Positions 35,843 to 44,035 of a DNA stretch of 64,000 bases are shown here, in pieces. The stretch comes from Hyphomicrobiaceae bacterium (GTDB taxonomy: Bacteria; Pseudomonadota; Alphaproteobacteria; Rhizobiales; Hyphomicrobiaceae), in NCBI GenBank assembly GCA_008933705.1, contig WBUN01000008.1:1-64000 (forward strand). The letters run 5' to 3'. Below the pieces are notes generated by a model. The model was not told the origin of the DNA. It saw nothing but the letters and a program-made list of their open reading frames with translations, and searched no databases. A program made the position numbers and the translations under genes. Every line of letters starts with the position of its first letter. The stretch's first letter is position 1.

Positions 35843-35994
35843 GGCGTAAGGACGAACGAGTTTGCAGTGGCGGCTCTATAGCCTGCGGGTGAGCTGCTGT
35901 CTGCCCGCGGCTTGCCGCGGTATCCATAGCGCGAGGGGCACATTGCGCTCTGCGGACCGTTCTGCGAGAAGTGCGGCCAATTGGGACCTTGCGC

Positions 35995-36567
35995 ATGCCG
36001 ACCGACGTACAATCACTGGCCATACCGGACGTGAAGCTCATCACGCCCCAGATCTTCAGGGACGAGCGCGGCTTCTTTTCGGAGACCTACAGCCGCGAAA
36101 TGCTGGCCGGCGCTGGCATCGCAGTCGATTTCGTGCAGGACAATCACTCTCTCTCGCACAGAAGAGGCGTCGTACGCGGATTGCACTTCCAGGTGCCGCC
36201 GCGCGCTCAGGGAAAGCTGGTGCGCGTTATCCGCGGAGCGATCTTCGACGTTGCCGTCGACATACGGCAGGGCTCACCGACTTTCGGCCGGCATGTCTCG
36301 GCCGTCCTTTCGGCCGACAACTGGTCGCAGCTCTGGGTTCCGGTGGGCTTTGCGCACGGCTTCTGCACGATCGAGCCCGACACCGAGGTGATCTACAAAG
36401 TCACCGATTTCTACGCTACGGACTGTGACCGCGGCATTGCCTTCGATGATCCCGATCTTGCCATCGCCTGGCCTGTCGGTGCCGCAGAGGCCGTCCTGTC
36501 TGCAAAGGATCGCCAGCATCCGCGCCTGCGCGATCTGCCGCCGCAGTTCACATTTCCGGCGGCTTAG
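35995..36567 (+). CDS. rmlC: dTDP-4-dehydrorhamnose 3,5-epimerase (RmlC)
   Basis: A 190-residue cupin that epimerises dTDP-4-keto-6-deoxyglucose on the way to dTDP-L-rhamnose. Motifs are FRDERGFFSETYS (about residues 21-33), RRGVVRGLHFQ with the catalytic His (about 56-66), VAVDIRQGSPTFG (about 86-98) and VGFAHGFCTIEP (about 119-130). The length is normal. rmlA, rmlB and rmlD are not in the window. The next gene, a membrane sugar transferase, starts eight bases after the stop, so the two may serve the same surface sugar. An ATG at 35971 is an alternative start. Confidence 0.9.
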   Translation: MPTDVQSLAIPDVKLITPQIFRDERGFFSETYSREMLAGAGIAVDFVQDNHSLSHRRGVVRGLHFQVPPRAQGKLVRVIRGAIFDVAVDIRQGSPTFGRHVSAVLSADNWSQLWVPVGFAHGFCTIEPDTEVIYKVTDFYATDCDRGIAFDDPDLAIAWPVGAAEAVLSAKDRQHPRLRDLPPQFTFPAA

Positions 36568-36574
36568 CGCACCC

Positions 36575-38056
36575 ATGTCCCGCGGCAGCCGCTCCCTGCA
36601 AGACCCCGCGACGTTGGTTGCCCTGCTCGTGCTTGGCCAGATCGTCGTCTGGACTCTGGCCCCGGCACTCAGCCATACCGCCCCGCCGCTCGATGTCATC
36701 GAGAGCTACATGTGGGGCCGCGAGTGGCAGGTCGCGACCTTCAAGCACCCCGCGCTGCCGAGCTGGGTGCTGGAGGCGAGCTATCTCCTCACCGGTGCGT
36801 ACGGATGGCCGGCCTATCTTGCCTCGCAGTTCTTCGTCGCCGCTACATTTCTGCTGGTGTTTCTGCTTGGGCGCGACATGATGGGCTCCGAGCGCGCGGC
36901 CGCCGGCACCCTCCTGCTCACGGGCATCGCCTACTACGCTTGGCCCACGCCCGAGTTCAATCACAACGTCGCCGAGACCCCGTTCTGGGCGGCCCTACCC
37001 TTCGCGCTGTGGCGCGCCGTGGAGCGGCGCTCGATCCTGTGGTGGGCGATCGCGGGTGCCGCTGCCGCCGGTGGCATGTATGCCAAATTCACCACGGCGC
37101 TGCTGCTGGCGACTGCCGCCGCGTGGATCGTCCTCGATGCCCGCGCACGCCAGGCTCTGATGACGCCGGGGCCCTGGCTCGGGCTTGCGGTATTCGCGGT
37201 GCTGATCGCGCCTCTCATGCTTTGGCTCGTCACGCACGATTTCGCGCCCCTCAAGTATGCCGCCCACCGTACGGTGCAAGACAGTACCGGCGGCGTTTTC
37301 GGATTCCTCCTCAATTTGCTGCTGAACATTGCGGGGATGCTGGTCATGCTTGCTGTTGCCGGTCTCTTCCGGCGCGGCGCGCCGATTCCCCAGGCAGCGC
37401 CGGAGCAGCAGGTTGACGCGCGGGCCCGCCGTTGTCTGCTTCTGTTCACGGCCGGGCCGCTTGTGCTTGCCATAGTCGGCGCTGTCATCAGCCGCACCGG
37501 CCTGAAATCGGCCTGGGGCAGCTCGATGTTCAATCTCATTGGCCTGCTGGCGCTGGCCCTGGTGCCCGGCCGCATAGACGCTCGCGGCCTCAGGCGCATT
37601 GCTGCTTGTGCGGTTGTGGCGCTGACCGTGGTGCCGATAGGCTACGGCCTCGTCATCGGCCTCGGTCCCCGCTTCTCGAGCATGGCGACCCGCGTGCAGT
37701 GGCCGCAGGCGGAAATCTCCGATCGCATCGTCAAAGTCTGGGCCCGCGAGACCGGCCGGCCGCTGCGCATCGTTGCTGGCGACGACTGGATAGCCGCCCT
37801 CGTCGGTCTCACGGCAAAAGACCGCCCGTCCATCCTGTCGCGGGGCGAGACGTCGCTTTCACCGTGGATCACCCCTGACCGCATGGCCGCCGAGGGCATG
37901 CTGGTGGTCTGGGATGTCCGCTCCAAGCGCATCCCCGCTTCCCTTGTACCGATTGTTGCGTCAAGCCGCATGGGCGAGGAAAAATTTGCCTGGCCGCGCC
38001 CCGGAAAGCAGCCTCCTCTTGTCCTCGGTTATGCCATCGTCCCGCCAGTCCGCTGA
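36575..38056 (+). CDS. GT39/GT83-type membrane glycosyltransferase (ArnT/PMT-like)
   Basis: A 493-residue GT-C glycosyltransferase with about 10 hydrophobic helices. The first periplasmic loop contains DVIESYMWGREWQ followed by FKHPALPSWVLE, the acidic motif and HP(P/A) pattern of dolichyl- or undecaprenyl-phosphate-sugar transferases. PEFNHNVAETPFWA is the second family block. It probably moves a sugar from a lipid carrier to a lipid A, protein or glycan acceptor on the periplasmic side. The frame is open further upstream inside rmlC; the ATG at 36575 is the natural start. Confidence 0.8.
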   Translation: MSRGSRSLQDPATLVALLVLGQIVVWTLAPALSHTAPPLDVIESYMWGREWQVATFKHPALPSWVLEASYLLTGAYGWPAYLASQFFVAATFLLVFLLGRDMMGSERAAAGTLLLTGIAYYAWPTPEFNHNVAETPFWAALPFALWRAVERRSILWWAIAGAAAAGGMYAKFTTALLLATAAAWIVLDARARQALMTPGPWLGLAVFAVLIAPLMLWLVTHDFAPLKYAAHRTVQDSTGGVFGFLLNLLLNIAGMLVMLAVAGLFRRGAPIPQAAPEQQVDARARRCLLLFTAGPLVLAIVGAVISRTGLKSAWGSSMFNLIGLLALALVPGRIDARGLRRIAACAVVALTVVPIGYGLVIGLGPRFSSMATRVQWPQAEISDRIVKVWARETGRPLRIVAGDDWIAALVGLTAKDRPSILSRGETSLSPWITPDRMAAEGMLVVWDVRSKRIPASLVPIVASSRMGEEKFAWPRPGKQPPLVLGYAIVPPVR

Positions 38057-38144
38057 CCGACCCGTGATTGCGAACTTGCATTTGCCCCCCGGGCGGCCCT
38101 AACAATCGTCGGCAGTCCAAACTATCCTGGAATCCATAGCGCTT

Positions 38145-38987
38145 ATGGCTAGGTTTCTTCCCCTGTCCGCTGCCGTCGAGGAAGTCGTTCGCGACGGCGA
38201 CACGACCGCCTTCGAAGGCTTCACCCACCTCATCCCCTACGCCGCCGGCCATGAGACCATCCGCCAGTCGCGCAAGGATCTCACCCTCGTGCGCATGACG
38301 CCGGACATCCTCTACGACCAGCTCATCGGCATGGGTGCTGCGAAGAAGATGGTATTCTCCTGGGGCGGCAATCCGGGCGTCGGCTCCCTGCACCGCTTCC
38401 GTGACGCCTACGAGCGCGGCTGGCCGCGGCCACTCGAGATCGAGGAGCACAGCCACGCCGCCATGGCCAACGCCTACGAGGCCGGCGCGGCGGGACTGCC
38501 CTTCGCCGTCTTCCGCGGCTATCGCGGTGCCGAGCTTGCACGCGTCAACCCCAACATCAAGTCGGTCACATGCCCCTATACGGGCGAGGTGCTGGCAACT
38601 GTGCCGGCGGTACGGCTCGACAGCGCCGTCATACACGCGCAGAAGGCTGACCGCGCCGGCAACGTGCTGCTCGAAGGCATCGTCGGCGTGCAGAAGGAGG
38701 CGGTGCTGTCCTCGAAGCGCGCGCTGGTGACGGTCGAGGAGATCGTCGACGATCTGGGCCCGCGCTCATTCAACGCCTGCATCCTGCCGCATTGGACCAT
38801 CACGGCGATAACGGCTGTTCCCGGCGGCGCCCATCCCTCCTACACGCAGGGCTACTACAAGCGCGATAACGCCTTCTACGAGGCCTGGGACGCCATCTCC
38901 CGCGACCGCGACAGCTTCGCTGCCTGGATTGATGCGAACGTCATGCAGAAGGGGCCCGGGGCCTTCACCCGCTACGCCCGCAAATGA
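38145..38987 (+). CDS. CoA-transferase subunit A (family I, glutaconate/3-oxoadipate type)
   Basis: A 280-residue alpha subunit of a family I CoA-transferase. The N-terminus FEGFTHLIPYAAGHETIRQ replaces the usual GGFG loop and is followed by LTLVRMTPDILYDQLIG. VFSWGGNPGVGSLHRFRDA and the C-terminal VPGGAHPSYTQGYYKRD are typical of the glutaconate-type branch (GctA-like). The gene starts an operon with a VOC protein, the B subunit and protocatechuate dioxygenase. It probably activates a dicarboxylic ring-cleavage product with CoA. Its TGA overlaps the next ATG. Confidence 0.88.
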   Translation: MARFLPLSAAVEEVVRDGDTTAFEGFTHLIPYAAGHETIRQSRKDLTLVRMTPDILYDQLIGMGAAKKMVFSWGGNPGVGSLHRFRDAYERGWPRPLEIEEHSHAAMANAYEAGAAGLPFAVFRGYRGAELARVNPNIKSVTCPYTGEVLATVPAVRLDSAVIHAQKADRAGNVLLEGIVGVQKEAVLSSKRALVTVEEIVDDLGPRSFNACILPHWTITAITAVPGGAHPSYTQGYYKRDNAFYEAWDAISRDRDSFAAWIDANVMQKGPGAFTRYARK

Positions 38988-39622
38988 CCGAGCTTGACCA
39001 CCTGGCCGTCATCGCTCCCGACCTCGCCACGGGCGTGGCGTGGGTGCGCGACGTGCTGGGTGTGGAGCCGCCGCGCGGGGGATCCCACCCGCAGATGGGA
39101 ACGCACAACCACCTGCTGCGCCTCGGCGATGGCGTCTTCCTCGAGGTGATCGCCGTCGACCCCGATGCGCCCCAGCCGGCCCATCGCCGCTGGTTCGGGC
39201 TCGATGACCGCGCCGCCGTCGAGCGCCACTGGCATGCAGGCCGCCATCTCAGGGCCTACGTGGCGCGCTGCACGGGCGTAGCCGATACCATCGGTGCGCG
39301 CGGCAGTACCTTCGGCGCACCGATGCGGCTGACACGCGGCGACCGCGGCTGGACGTTCGGCGTCCGCCCTGACGGCGAGCTGCCGGCGGGCGGGGCCCTG
39401 CCGCACCTGATGGACTGGGGTGAGCGCGGCACGCCCGCACCGACCATGCAGGATTTCGGCCTGACGCTGCGCGAGCTGGTGGTCGAGACGCCCGATCCCG
39501 ACGCCGTCCACGCCGCGCTCGATGCCATCGGCCTGGCGGCTAAGCCGGCCATCCGCCGCGCCGACGCCGTCCGACTGTCCGCCGCAATCGACACGCCGCA
39601 GGGCGTGCGTACGCTCACCTGA
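38984..39622 (+). CDS. VOC-superfamily (glyoxalase-like) protein
   Basis: A 212-residue metal-dependent-fold protein of the vicinal oxygen chelate family, Glyoxalase_3-like. The N-terminal half opens TELDHLAVIAPDLATGVAWVRDVLG, followed by MGTHNHLLRLGDGVFLEVIAV, with His5 and Glu as candidate metal ligands. The C-terminal half is less regular (LRELVVETPDPDAVHAALDA). It is inserted between the two CoA-transferase subunit genes with a 4-base overlap, so its expression is tied to them. It could isomerise, hydrolyse or decarboxylate a pathway intermediate. Confidence 0.8.
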   Translation: MTELDHLAVIAPDLATGVAWVRDVLGVEPPRGGSHPQMGTHNHLLRLGDGVFLEVIAVDPDAPQPAHRRWFGLDDRAAVERHWHAGRHLRAYVARCTGVADTIGARGSTFGAPMRLTRGDRGWTFGVRPDGELPAGGALPHLMDWGERGTPAPTMQDFGLTLRELVVETPDPDAVHAALDAIGLAAKPAIRRADAVRLSAAIDTPQGVRTLT

Positions 39623-39632
39623 CGAGGTGCCC

Positions 39633-40415
39633 ATGACCGCGCCAGCCGCCTACACGCCAACCGAGATGATGACCGTCGTCGCCGCACGCGCACTCGGCAA
39701 CAGCGACGTGTGCTTCGTCGGCATCGGCGCACCGTCCGCCGCCTGCAACCTCGCGCGCCTGACGCACGCCCCGGACATCACGCTGATCTACGAGAGCGGC
39801 ACCATCGCCACCAAGCCCAACGTGCTGCCGCTGTCGATCGGCGACGGCGAGCTGTGCGAGACGGCACTGACCACTGTGTCGGTGCCTGAGATGTTCCGCT
39901 ACTGGCTGCAGGGCGGGCGCATCACCGTCGGCTTCCTCGGCGGTGCCCAAGTGGACCGCTTCGCCAACCTCAACACCACCGTGGTAGGTCCCTACGACAA
40001 GCCCAAGGTGCGGCTGCCCGGCGGCGGCGGCGCACCGGAGATCGCCACTTCCTGCGGCGAGGTCTGCATCATCATGGCGCAGGGCAAGCGCTCGTTCGTC
40101 GACAAGGTCGACTTCGTCACCTCGCTCGGCCACGGTGAGGGCGGCGACCATCGCGCCCGCCTCGGCGTCAAGACCAAGGGACCGACACGTGTGATCACCG
40201 ATCTGTGCGTCATGGAGCCAGATCCCGTTTCCAGGGAGCTCACGGTGGTGGCGATGCACCCTGGCGTGACGCGCGAGCAGATCGTGGAGAATACGGGGTG
40301 GGACGTGAAGTTCGCCGCAAAGATTGCCGAGACTCCGCCCCCGTCTGCGCAGGAGTTGTCCGTGCTGCGCGATCTGCAGGCGCGCACGAAGGCTGCCATT
40401 CGAGGCGGAAGGTGA
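39633..40415 (+). CDS. CoA-transferase subunit B (family I)
   Basis: A 260-residue beta subunit. The catalytic glutamate lies in LIYESGTIATKPNVLPLSIG (about residues 50-69). MFRYWLQGGRITVGFLGGAQ and NLNTTVVGPYDKPKVRLPGGGG are conserved family blocks. It partners the A subunit encoded two genes upstream; the VOC gene separates them. GACGAGGTG lies close before the ATG at 39633. Starts further upstream would overlap the VOC gene. Confidence 0.88.
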   Translation: MTAPAAYTPTEMMTVVAARALGNSDVCFVGIGAPSAACNLARLTHAPDITLIYESGTIATKPNVLPLSIGDGELCETALTTVSVPEMFRYWLQGGRITVGFLGGAQVDRFANLNTTVVGPYDKPKVRLPGGGGAPEIATSCGEVCIIMAQGKRSFVDKVDFVTSLGHGEGGDHRARLGVKTKGPTRVITDLCVMEPDPVSRELTVVAMHPGVTREQIVENTGWDVKFAAKIAETPPPSAQELSVLRDLQARTKAAIRGGR

Positions 40416-40532
40416 ATGGGTGGCGAGGCCGGCGCGGGGCAAGGCCCGGTTGGACTGTCCCGGGGACCGCGCAAGGCAAACCCGGTGGTTGAAAGGCCGG
40501 TCACGGCACGCGATGATCAGGAGGCTGACGCC

Positions 40533-41231
40533 ATGGAAGATGCATATTCGCGCACGGGCAACGCGGTAGATCCGCCGCATCTCTTTCCCGACTACAAGGG
40601 CACCGCGCGGCGTGCGCCTTCGCGCCCGCTGATCATGATTCCGCAGACGCTGTCGGAAATCACCGGGCCGGTCTACGGCCACTCCGACGTCGGGCCGGAG
40701 GAAGCCGATCTCACCAAGCAGCATGCGGGCGAGCCCCAGGGTGAGCGCATCATCGTCAAGGGCCGGCTGCTCGACGAGCGCGGCCGGCCGGTGCCGAACT
40801 CGCTGGTCGAGATCTGGCAGTGCAACGCCGCCGGCCGCTATATTCACAAGGTCGATCAGCACCCCGCACCGCTCGATCCCAACTTCACCGGCGCAGGCCG
40901 CTGCGTCACGGACGAGAACGGTACCTATCAGTTCACCACCATCAAGCCCGGCGCCTATCCCTGGCGCAACCATGCCAACGCGTGGCGCCCTGCGCACATT
41001 CACTTCTCGCTGCTCGGGCCCTCGTTCCTGACCCGACTCGTCACGCAGATGTACTTCCCGGGCGACCCACTGTTCCCCTTCGATCCCATCTTCAACTCGG
41101 TCCCGGACCCCAAGGCGCGCGAGCGCATGATCGCCAAGTTCGATCTCGACACGACCAAGCCCGAATGGGCGCTGGGCTTTGTGTATGACATCGTGCTTCG
41201 CGGCAGCAACGCAACGCCGACGGAGGACTGA
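40533..41231 (+). CDS. pcaH: protocatechuate 3,4-dioxygenase beta subunit
   Basis: A 232-residue Fe(III) intradiol dioxygenase subunit opening the ring of protocatechuate to beta-carboxy-cis,cis-muconate. The ATG at 40533 has AGGAGG nine bases upstream. Iron ligands are visible: Tyr in CNAAGRYIHKVDQ, and Tyr plus two His in PGAYPWRNHANAWRPAHIHFS. The N-terminal PQTLSEITGPVY block is typical of the beta subunit. The 117 bases between the CoA-transferase stop and this start are open in frame but show no protein-like features. Confidence 0.92.
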   Translation: MEDAYSRTGNAVDPPHLFPDYKGTARRAPSRPLIMIPQTLSEITGPVYGHSDVGPEEADLTKQHAGEPQGERIIVKGRLLDERGRPVPNSLVEIWQCNAAGRYIHKVDQHPAPLDPNFTGAGRCVTDENGTYQFTTIKPGAYPWRNHANAWRPAHIHFSLLGPSFLTRLVTQMYFPGDPLFPFDPIFNSVPDPKARERMIAKFDLDTTKPEWALGFVYDIVLRGSNATPTED

Positions 41232-41234
41232 GCC

Positions 41235-41819
41235 ATGCCGGAACGCACTCCATCGCAAACCGTCGGCCCATATCTGCACATCGGCCTGACGCCCGGTCGT
41301 TACGGCGTGCGCGAGATATTCGGCCCCGTTGTGGCCGATGCCGCCATGCCGGGAACGCACATCCGCATCGAGGGTCGGCTCGTCGACGGTGACGGCAACG
41401 TCGTGCCGGATGCGCTGATCGAGATCTGGCAGGCCGATTCCCAGGGTCGCTACGCGCACCCGGCGGATGGACGCCCTGTCGCGTCGAACTCGTTCCGCGG
41501 CTTCGGCCGTGCACCGACCGACGACGACGGGGCCTTCTTCTTCGAGACCGTCAAGCCCGGTGCGGTCGTCAGCCCCAACGGGGTCATGCAGGCGCCCCAT
41601 ATCAACGTGGGAATTTTTGCGCGCGGTTTGCTGAAGCGCCTGTTTACGCGCATCTATTTCCCGGGTGAGCCGGCCAATGCAAGCGATCCGATCCTGTCGC
41701 TCGTTCCGGCCGACCGGCGCGATACGCTGATAGCCAAGCCCGATGCGAAGAACCCCTCGCTCCTGCGCTTCGATATCAAGCTGCAGGGCGACGGCGAGAC
41801 GGTGTTCTTTGACGCATGA
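41235..41819 (+). CDS. pcaG: protocatechuate 3,4-dioxygenase alpha subunit
   Basis: A 194-residue subunit of the (alpha-beta) dioxygenase, three bases after pcaH. It shares the intradiol fold (IRIEGRLVDGDGNVVPDALIEIWQADSQGRY) but lacks the full iron ligand set, keeping PHINVGIFARGLLKRLFTRIYFPGEP. It starts TPSQTVGPYLHIGL, the normal alpha-subunit opening. Genes for the next steps (pcaB, pcaC, pcaD) are not in the window. Confidence 0.92.
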   Translation: MPERTPSQTVGPYLHIGLTPGRYGVREIFGPVVADAAMPGTHIRIEGRLVDGDGNVVPDALIEIWQADSQGRYAHPADGRPVASNSFRGFGRAPTDDDGAFFFETVKPGAVVSPNGVMQAPHINVGIFARGLLKRLFTRIYFPGEPANASDPILSLVPADRRDTLIAKPDAKNPSLLRFDIKLQGDGETVFFDA

Positions 41820-41850
41820 GGGCAGGGCCTTACCGCAAGGGAGGACGGAC

Positions 41851-41870
41851 GCGTGCAGGGCCCTGCACGC
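41851..41870. repeat. 20-bp perfect palindrome after pcaG
   Basis: GCGTGCAGGGCCCTGCACGC is a perfect palindrome without a spacer, 31 bases after the pcaG stop. It has no T-run, so it is not a standard terminator. It could be a dyad operator, an mRNA-stabilising hairpin or a site-specific recombination/methylation target. Confidence 0.85.
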
Positions 41871-42009
41871 CAGGGCGAGAGTGGGGTTGGGCGCGGGGGG
41901 TGATCCCCGGGCGACGCTCGTTTGTGCCTGTTTCGGCGACGGCCGGCCGGCAATGTGCTAGATTGAGCCGGACAGATGTTTGCGTCCCTCGTTGAGAGGC
42001 TGATTAACG

Positions 42010-42198
42010 ATGCGATTCACCGTCGGGCTCAAGCTGAAAGGCAAAGCGGACCATCTCGTGGTGGATGCCGAAGACGCGCTCATCGCCGCCCTGAAGATCA
42101 AGACAGGTCGGCCTGAGGCGCAGATCACGTACGTCCGCCCCGCAAATCGCCGGGGCGACACGCGCCATCCTCCCCACGACACCGCTGGCAATACCTGA
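42010..42198 (+). CDS. small conserved-looking unknown protein
   Basis: A 62-residue cytoplasmic protein with GAGAGG about ten bases before the ATG. The first 35 residues look folded as strand-helix (FTVGLKLKGKADHLVVDAEDALIAALKIK), and the rest is ITYVRPANRRGDTRHP. Small proteins with an 'EDALIAALK...ITYVR..N.RGD.RHP' pattern occur, to my recollection, in other Hyphomicrobiales, which supports a real gene. The function is unknown. It converges on an SDR gene. Confidence 0.6.
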   Translation: MRFTVGLKLKGKADHLVVDAEDALIAALKIKTGRPEAQITYVRPANRRGDTRHPPHDTAGNT

Positions 42199-42271
42199 GG
42201 CGCAGCGCTGCCGGCCGAGCCTTGCGACGGCGGAGGCTTGCGCATGCCCCCTCGGCAGGTGCCGGCCCGCT

Positions 42272-43090
42272 CTATCTGCGCAACATCTTCTCAGCACCGA
42301 TATTGAACAGCGCGGAGCCGGAGAGACCGCTTCCGCCGTCGACGATAAGCTGCTCGCCGGTTACGTAGGCTGCCATCGGCGAGGCGAGGAACACGGCCGC
42401 AAAGCCGATCTCATCGGCGGTGCCCATGCGTTGCATGGGAATGTGACGCAACCGCTCCTGCATCTCTTTGGGATCGGCCAGTCGCTTCATGCCCTCCGTA
42501 CCCTCGATTGGTCCCGGTACGATCGAGCACGAGCGGATGCCGTATGGCCCCCATTCGAGCGCCAGGTTCTTCATCATGCTCTCGATGCCGGCCTTGGCCG
42601 CACCCACGTGCAACTGGAAGGCATAGGGCATATAGGCCATGCCGGCCGAGACGAAGAGGATGGTGCCGCGGGTCTCCTTGAGCTGGGTGAAGGCGGCACG
42701 CGAGGCATGGAACGAGCCGATCAAGTCGATATCGACCACGGTCCTGAAGCCGTTGGGGCTCAGATCCTCGGCCCGGCAAACGAAGTTGCCGGCGGCCCCG
42801 CATACGAGCACATCGATCGGCCCCAGCACCTGCTTGGTCTCGTCAATCGCGGCCTGCAGAGCCGGCATCTGGCGCACATCCGCCACCTTGGCGAACGTCT
42901 TGGCGCCGAGTGCTGCAAGCTCCTTCGTGGCGCCGTCGAGCCGCTCCTGCGTGCGCCCGCAGATCGCGACGCTGGCGCCGACGGCGGCGAAACTCTTGGC
43001 GATGCCGAGGTTGATGCCGCTGCCGCCGCCCGTGACGAACACGGTCTTGCCCTTGAAGAGGTCCTTGGCAAAGTACTTGGTGATTTGCAT
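42272..43090 (-). CDS. short-chain dehydrogenase of the 2,4-dienoyl-CoA reductase (DECR) type
   Basis: A 272-residue NAD(P)H-dependent reductase. The cofactor site is VFVTGGGSGINLGIAKSFA with the Gly-rich TGGGSGI, then VLVCGAAGNFVCRAEDLS (NNAG variant AAGN). The usual YxxxK is replaced by HVGAAKAG, and GPIEGTEGMKRL follows. Both are hallmarks of DECR-type SDRs that reduce 2,4-dienoyl-CoA during breakdown of unsaturated fatty acids. It likely acts in beta-oxidation, though other acyl-CoA substrates are possible. A lyase gene lies 52 bases upstream on the same strand. Confidence 0.85.
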   Translation of the reverse strand: MQITKYFAKDLFKGKTVFVTGGGSGINLGIAKSFAAVGASVAICGRTQERLDGATKELAALGAKTFAKVADVRQMPALQAAIDETKQVLGPIDVLVCGAAGNFVCRAEDLSPNGFRTVVDIDLIGSFHASRAAFTQLKETRGTILFVSAGMAYMPYAFQLHVGAAKAGIESMMKNLALEWGPYGIRSCSIVPGPIEGTEGMKRLADPKEMQERLRHIPMQRMGTADEIGFAAVFLASPMAAYVTGEQLIVDGGSGLSGSALFNIGAEKMLRR

Positions 43091-43142
43091 CGATGTCCCT
43101 CATTCCGAATGTGCAGCCCTCATGCTGCGACGGGCTGTAGTC

Positions 43143-43958
43143 CTACTTGAACGTCTTGTTCAGCTCGGCGCCAGGCGCTGCGTCGGCGAAGCCCTTGAAG
43201 CTGCCGGCATCGGCGATCAGCTTGGCCGTGCGGATGAAGCCGCCCCACGCCGCCCGCGCCAGCGCCCCGCCGACGCTGATGCGCCGTCCTCCCAGAGCTT
43301 CGATGTCGGCGACGGTGAGATCGCTCGGGCCTCCCATCAGCACGTTGACGGGCCTGGGCGCTACGGCTTTGACGACGGCTGCGATCTGCTCGCGCGTGGA
43401 CAGCCCCGGCGCATATAGGCAGTCGGCCCCGGCGTCCGCGTAGGCCTTGAGCCGTGCGATCGCCTCGTCCAGGTCAGGCCTGCCGCGAATGAAGCCCTCG
43501 CTGCGTCCCGTTAGCAGCACCTCCCCGCCGGCCCTGTCGATCGCGCCTCGCGCAGCCCTGATGCGCGCGACGGCGAGATCGAGATCATACAGGGGTCTGG
43601 CCATGTCGCCGGTATAGTCTTCGATCGACAACCCGGCGACACCCGTCTCGCAGCACAGGCGCACGCTTTCGGCCACGTCCTCCGGTGCGTCGGCGTAGCC
43701 GCCCTCGAAGTCGGCATTGACCGGCACGTCGACGGCTGCCGATATTTCGGCGACATGCGCCAGCATCGTCTCACGCGTAACGCTGCCGTCGCCGAGGCCG
43801 CGCGACCACGCGAAACCGGCGCTCGTCGTCGCCAGGGTCTTGAAGCCCATCTGCTGCAGGAAGCGTGCGGTGCCTACATCCCAGGGATTGGGAATGACGA
43901 AGCAGCCGCTCTCGTGCAGGCGGCGGAATGTGCGTCGCTTCTCCAGGACGGTGGGCAT
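43143..43958 (-). CDS. isocitrate lyase/PEP-mutase-family protein
   Basis: A 271-residue TIM-barrel lyase of the PEP mutase/methylisocitrate lyase superfamily. The substrate loop is PNPWDVGTARFLQQMGF, and TTSAGFAWSRGLGDG and the metal-binding NADFEGGYADAPEDV follow. GLSIEDYTGD corresponds to the barrel strand with the conserved Glu-Asp. The KKCGH catalytic loop of true isocitrate lyases is absent, as in the 'phosphonomutase-like' group, whose members decarboxylate oxaloacetate or cleave other 2-oxo or hydroxy acids. The exact reaction is unknown. Confidence 0.82.
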   Translation of the reverse strand: MPTVLEKRRTFRRLHESGCFVIPNPWDVGTARFLQQMGFKTLATTSAGFAWSRGLGDGSVTRETMLAHVAEISAAVDVPVNADFEGGYADAPEDVAESVRLCCETGVAGLSIEDYTGDMARPLYDLDLAVARIRAARGAIDRAGGEVLLTGRSEGFIRGRPDLDEAIARLKAYADAGADCLYAPGLSTREQIAAVVKAVAPRPVNVLMGGPSDLTVADIEALGGRRISVGGALARAAWGGFIRTAKLIADAGSFKGFADAAPGAELNKTFK

Positions 43959-44035
43959 GGAAACCTCCCCTGCGTGCGTTGGCGTCTTTGCGGCGATGAT
44001 CGTTCACATCCTGCCCAGCGGCAAGGGCACCCGCG

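Noticed and set aside
39615-41600. A 661-codon minus-strand frame opposite the CoA-transferase B and pcaH/pcaG genes
   Set aside because: The plus-strand genes show catalytic residues of known families; the antisense frame spans several of them and shows no domain.
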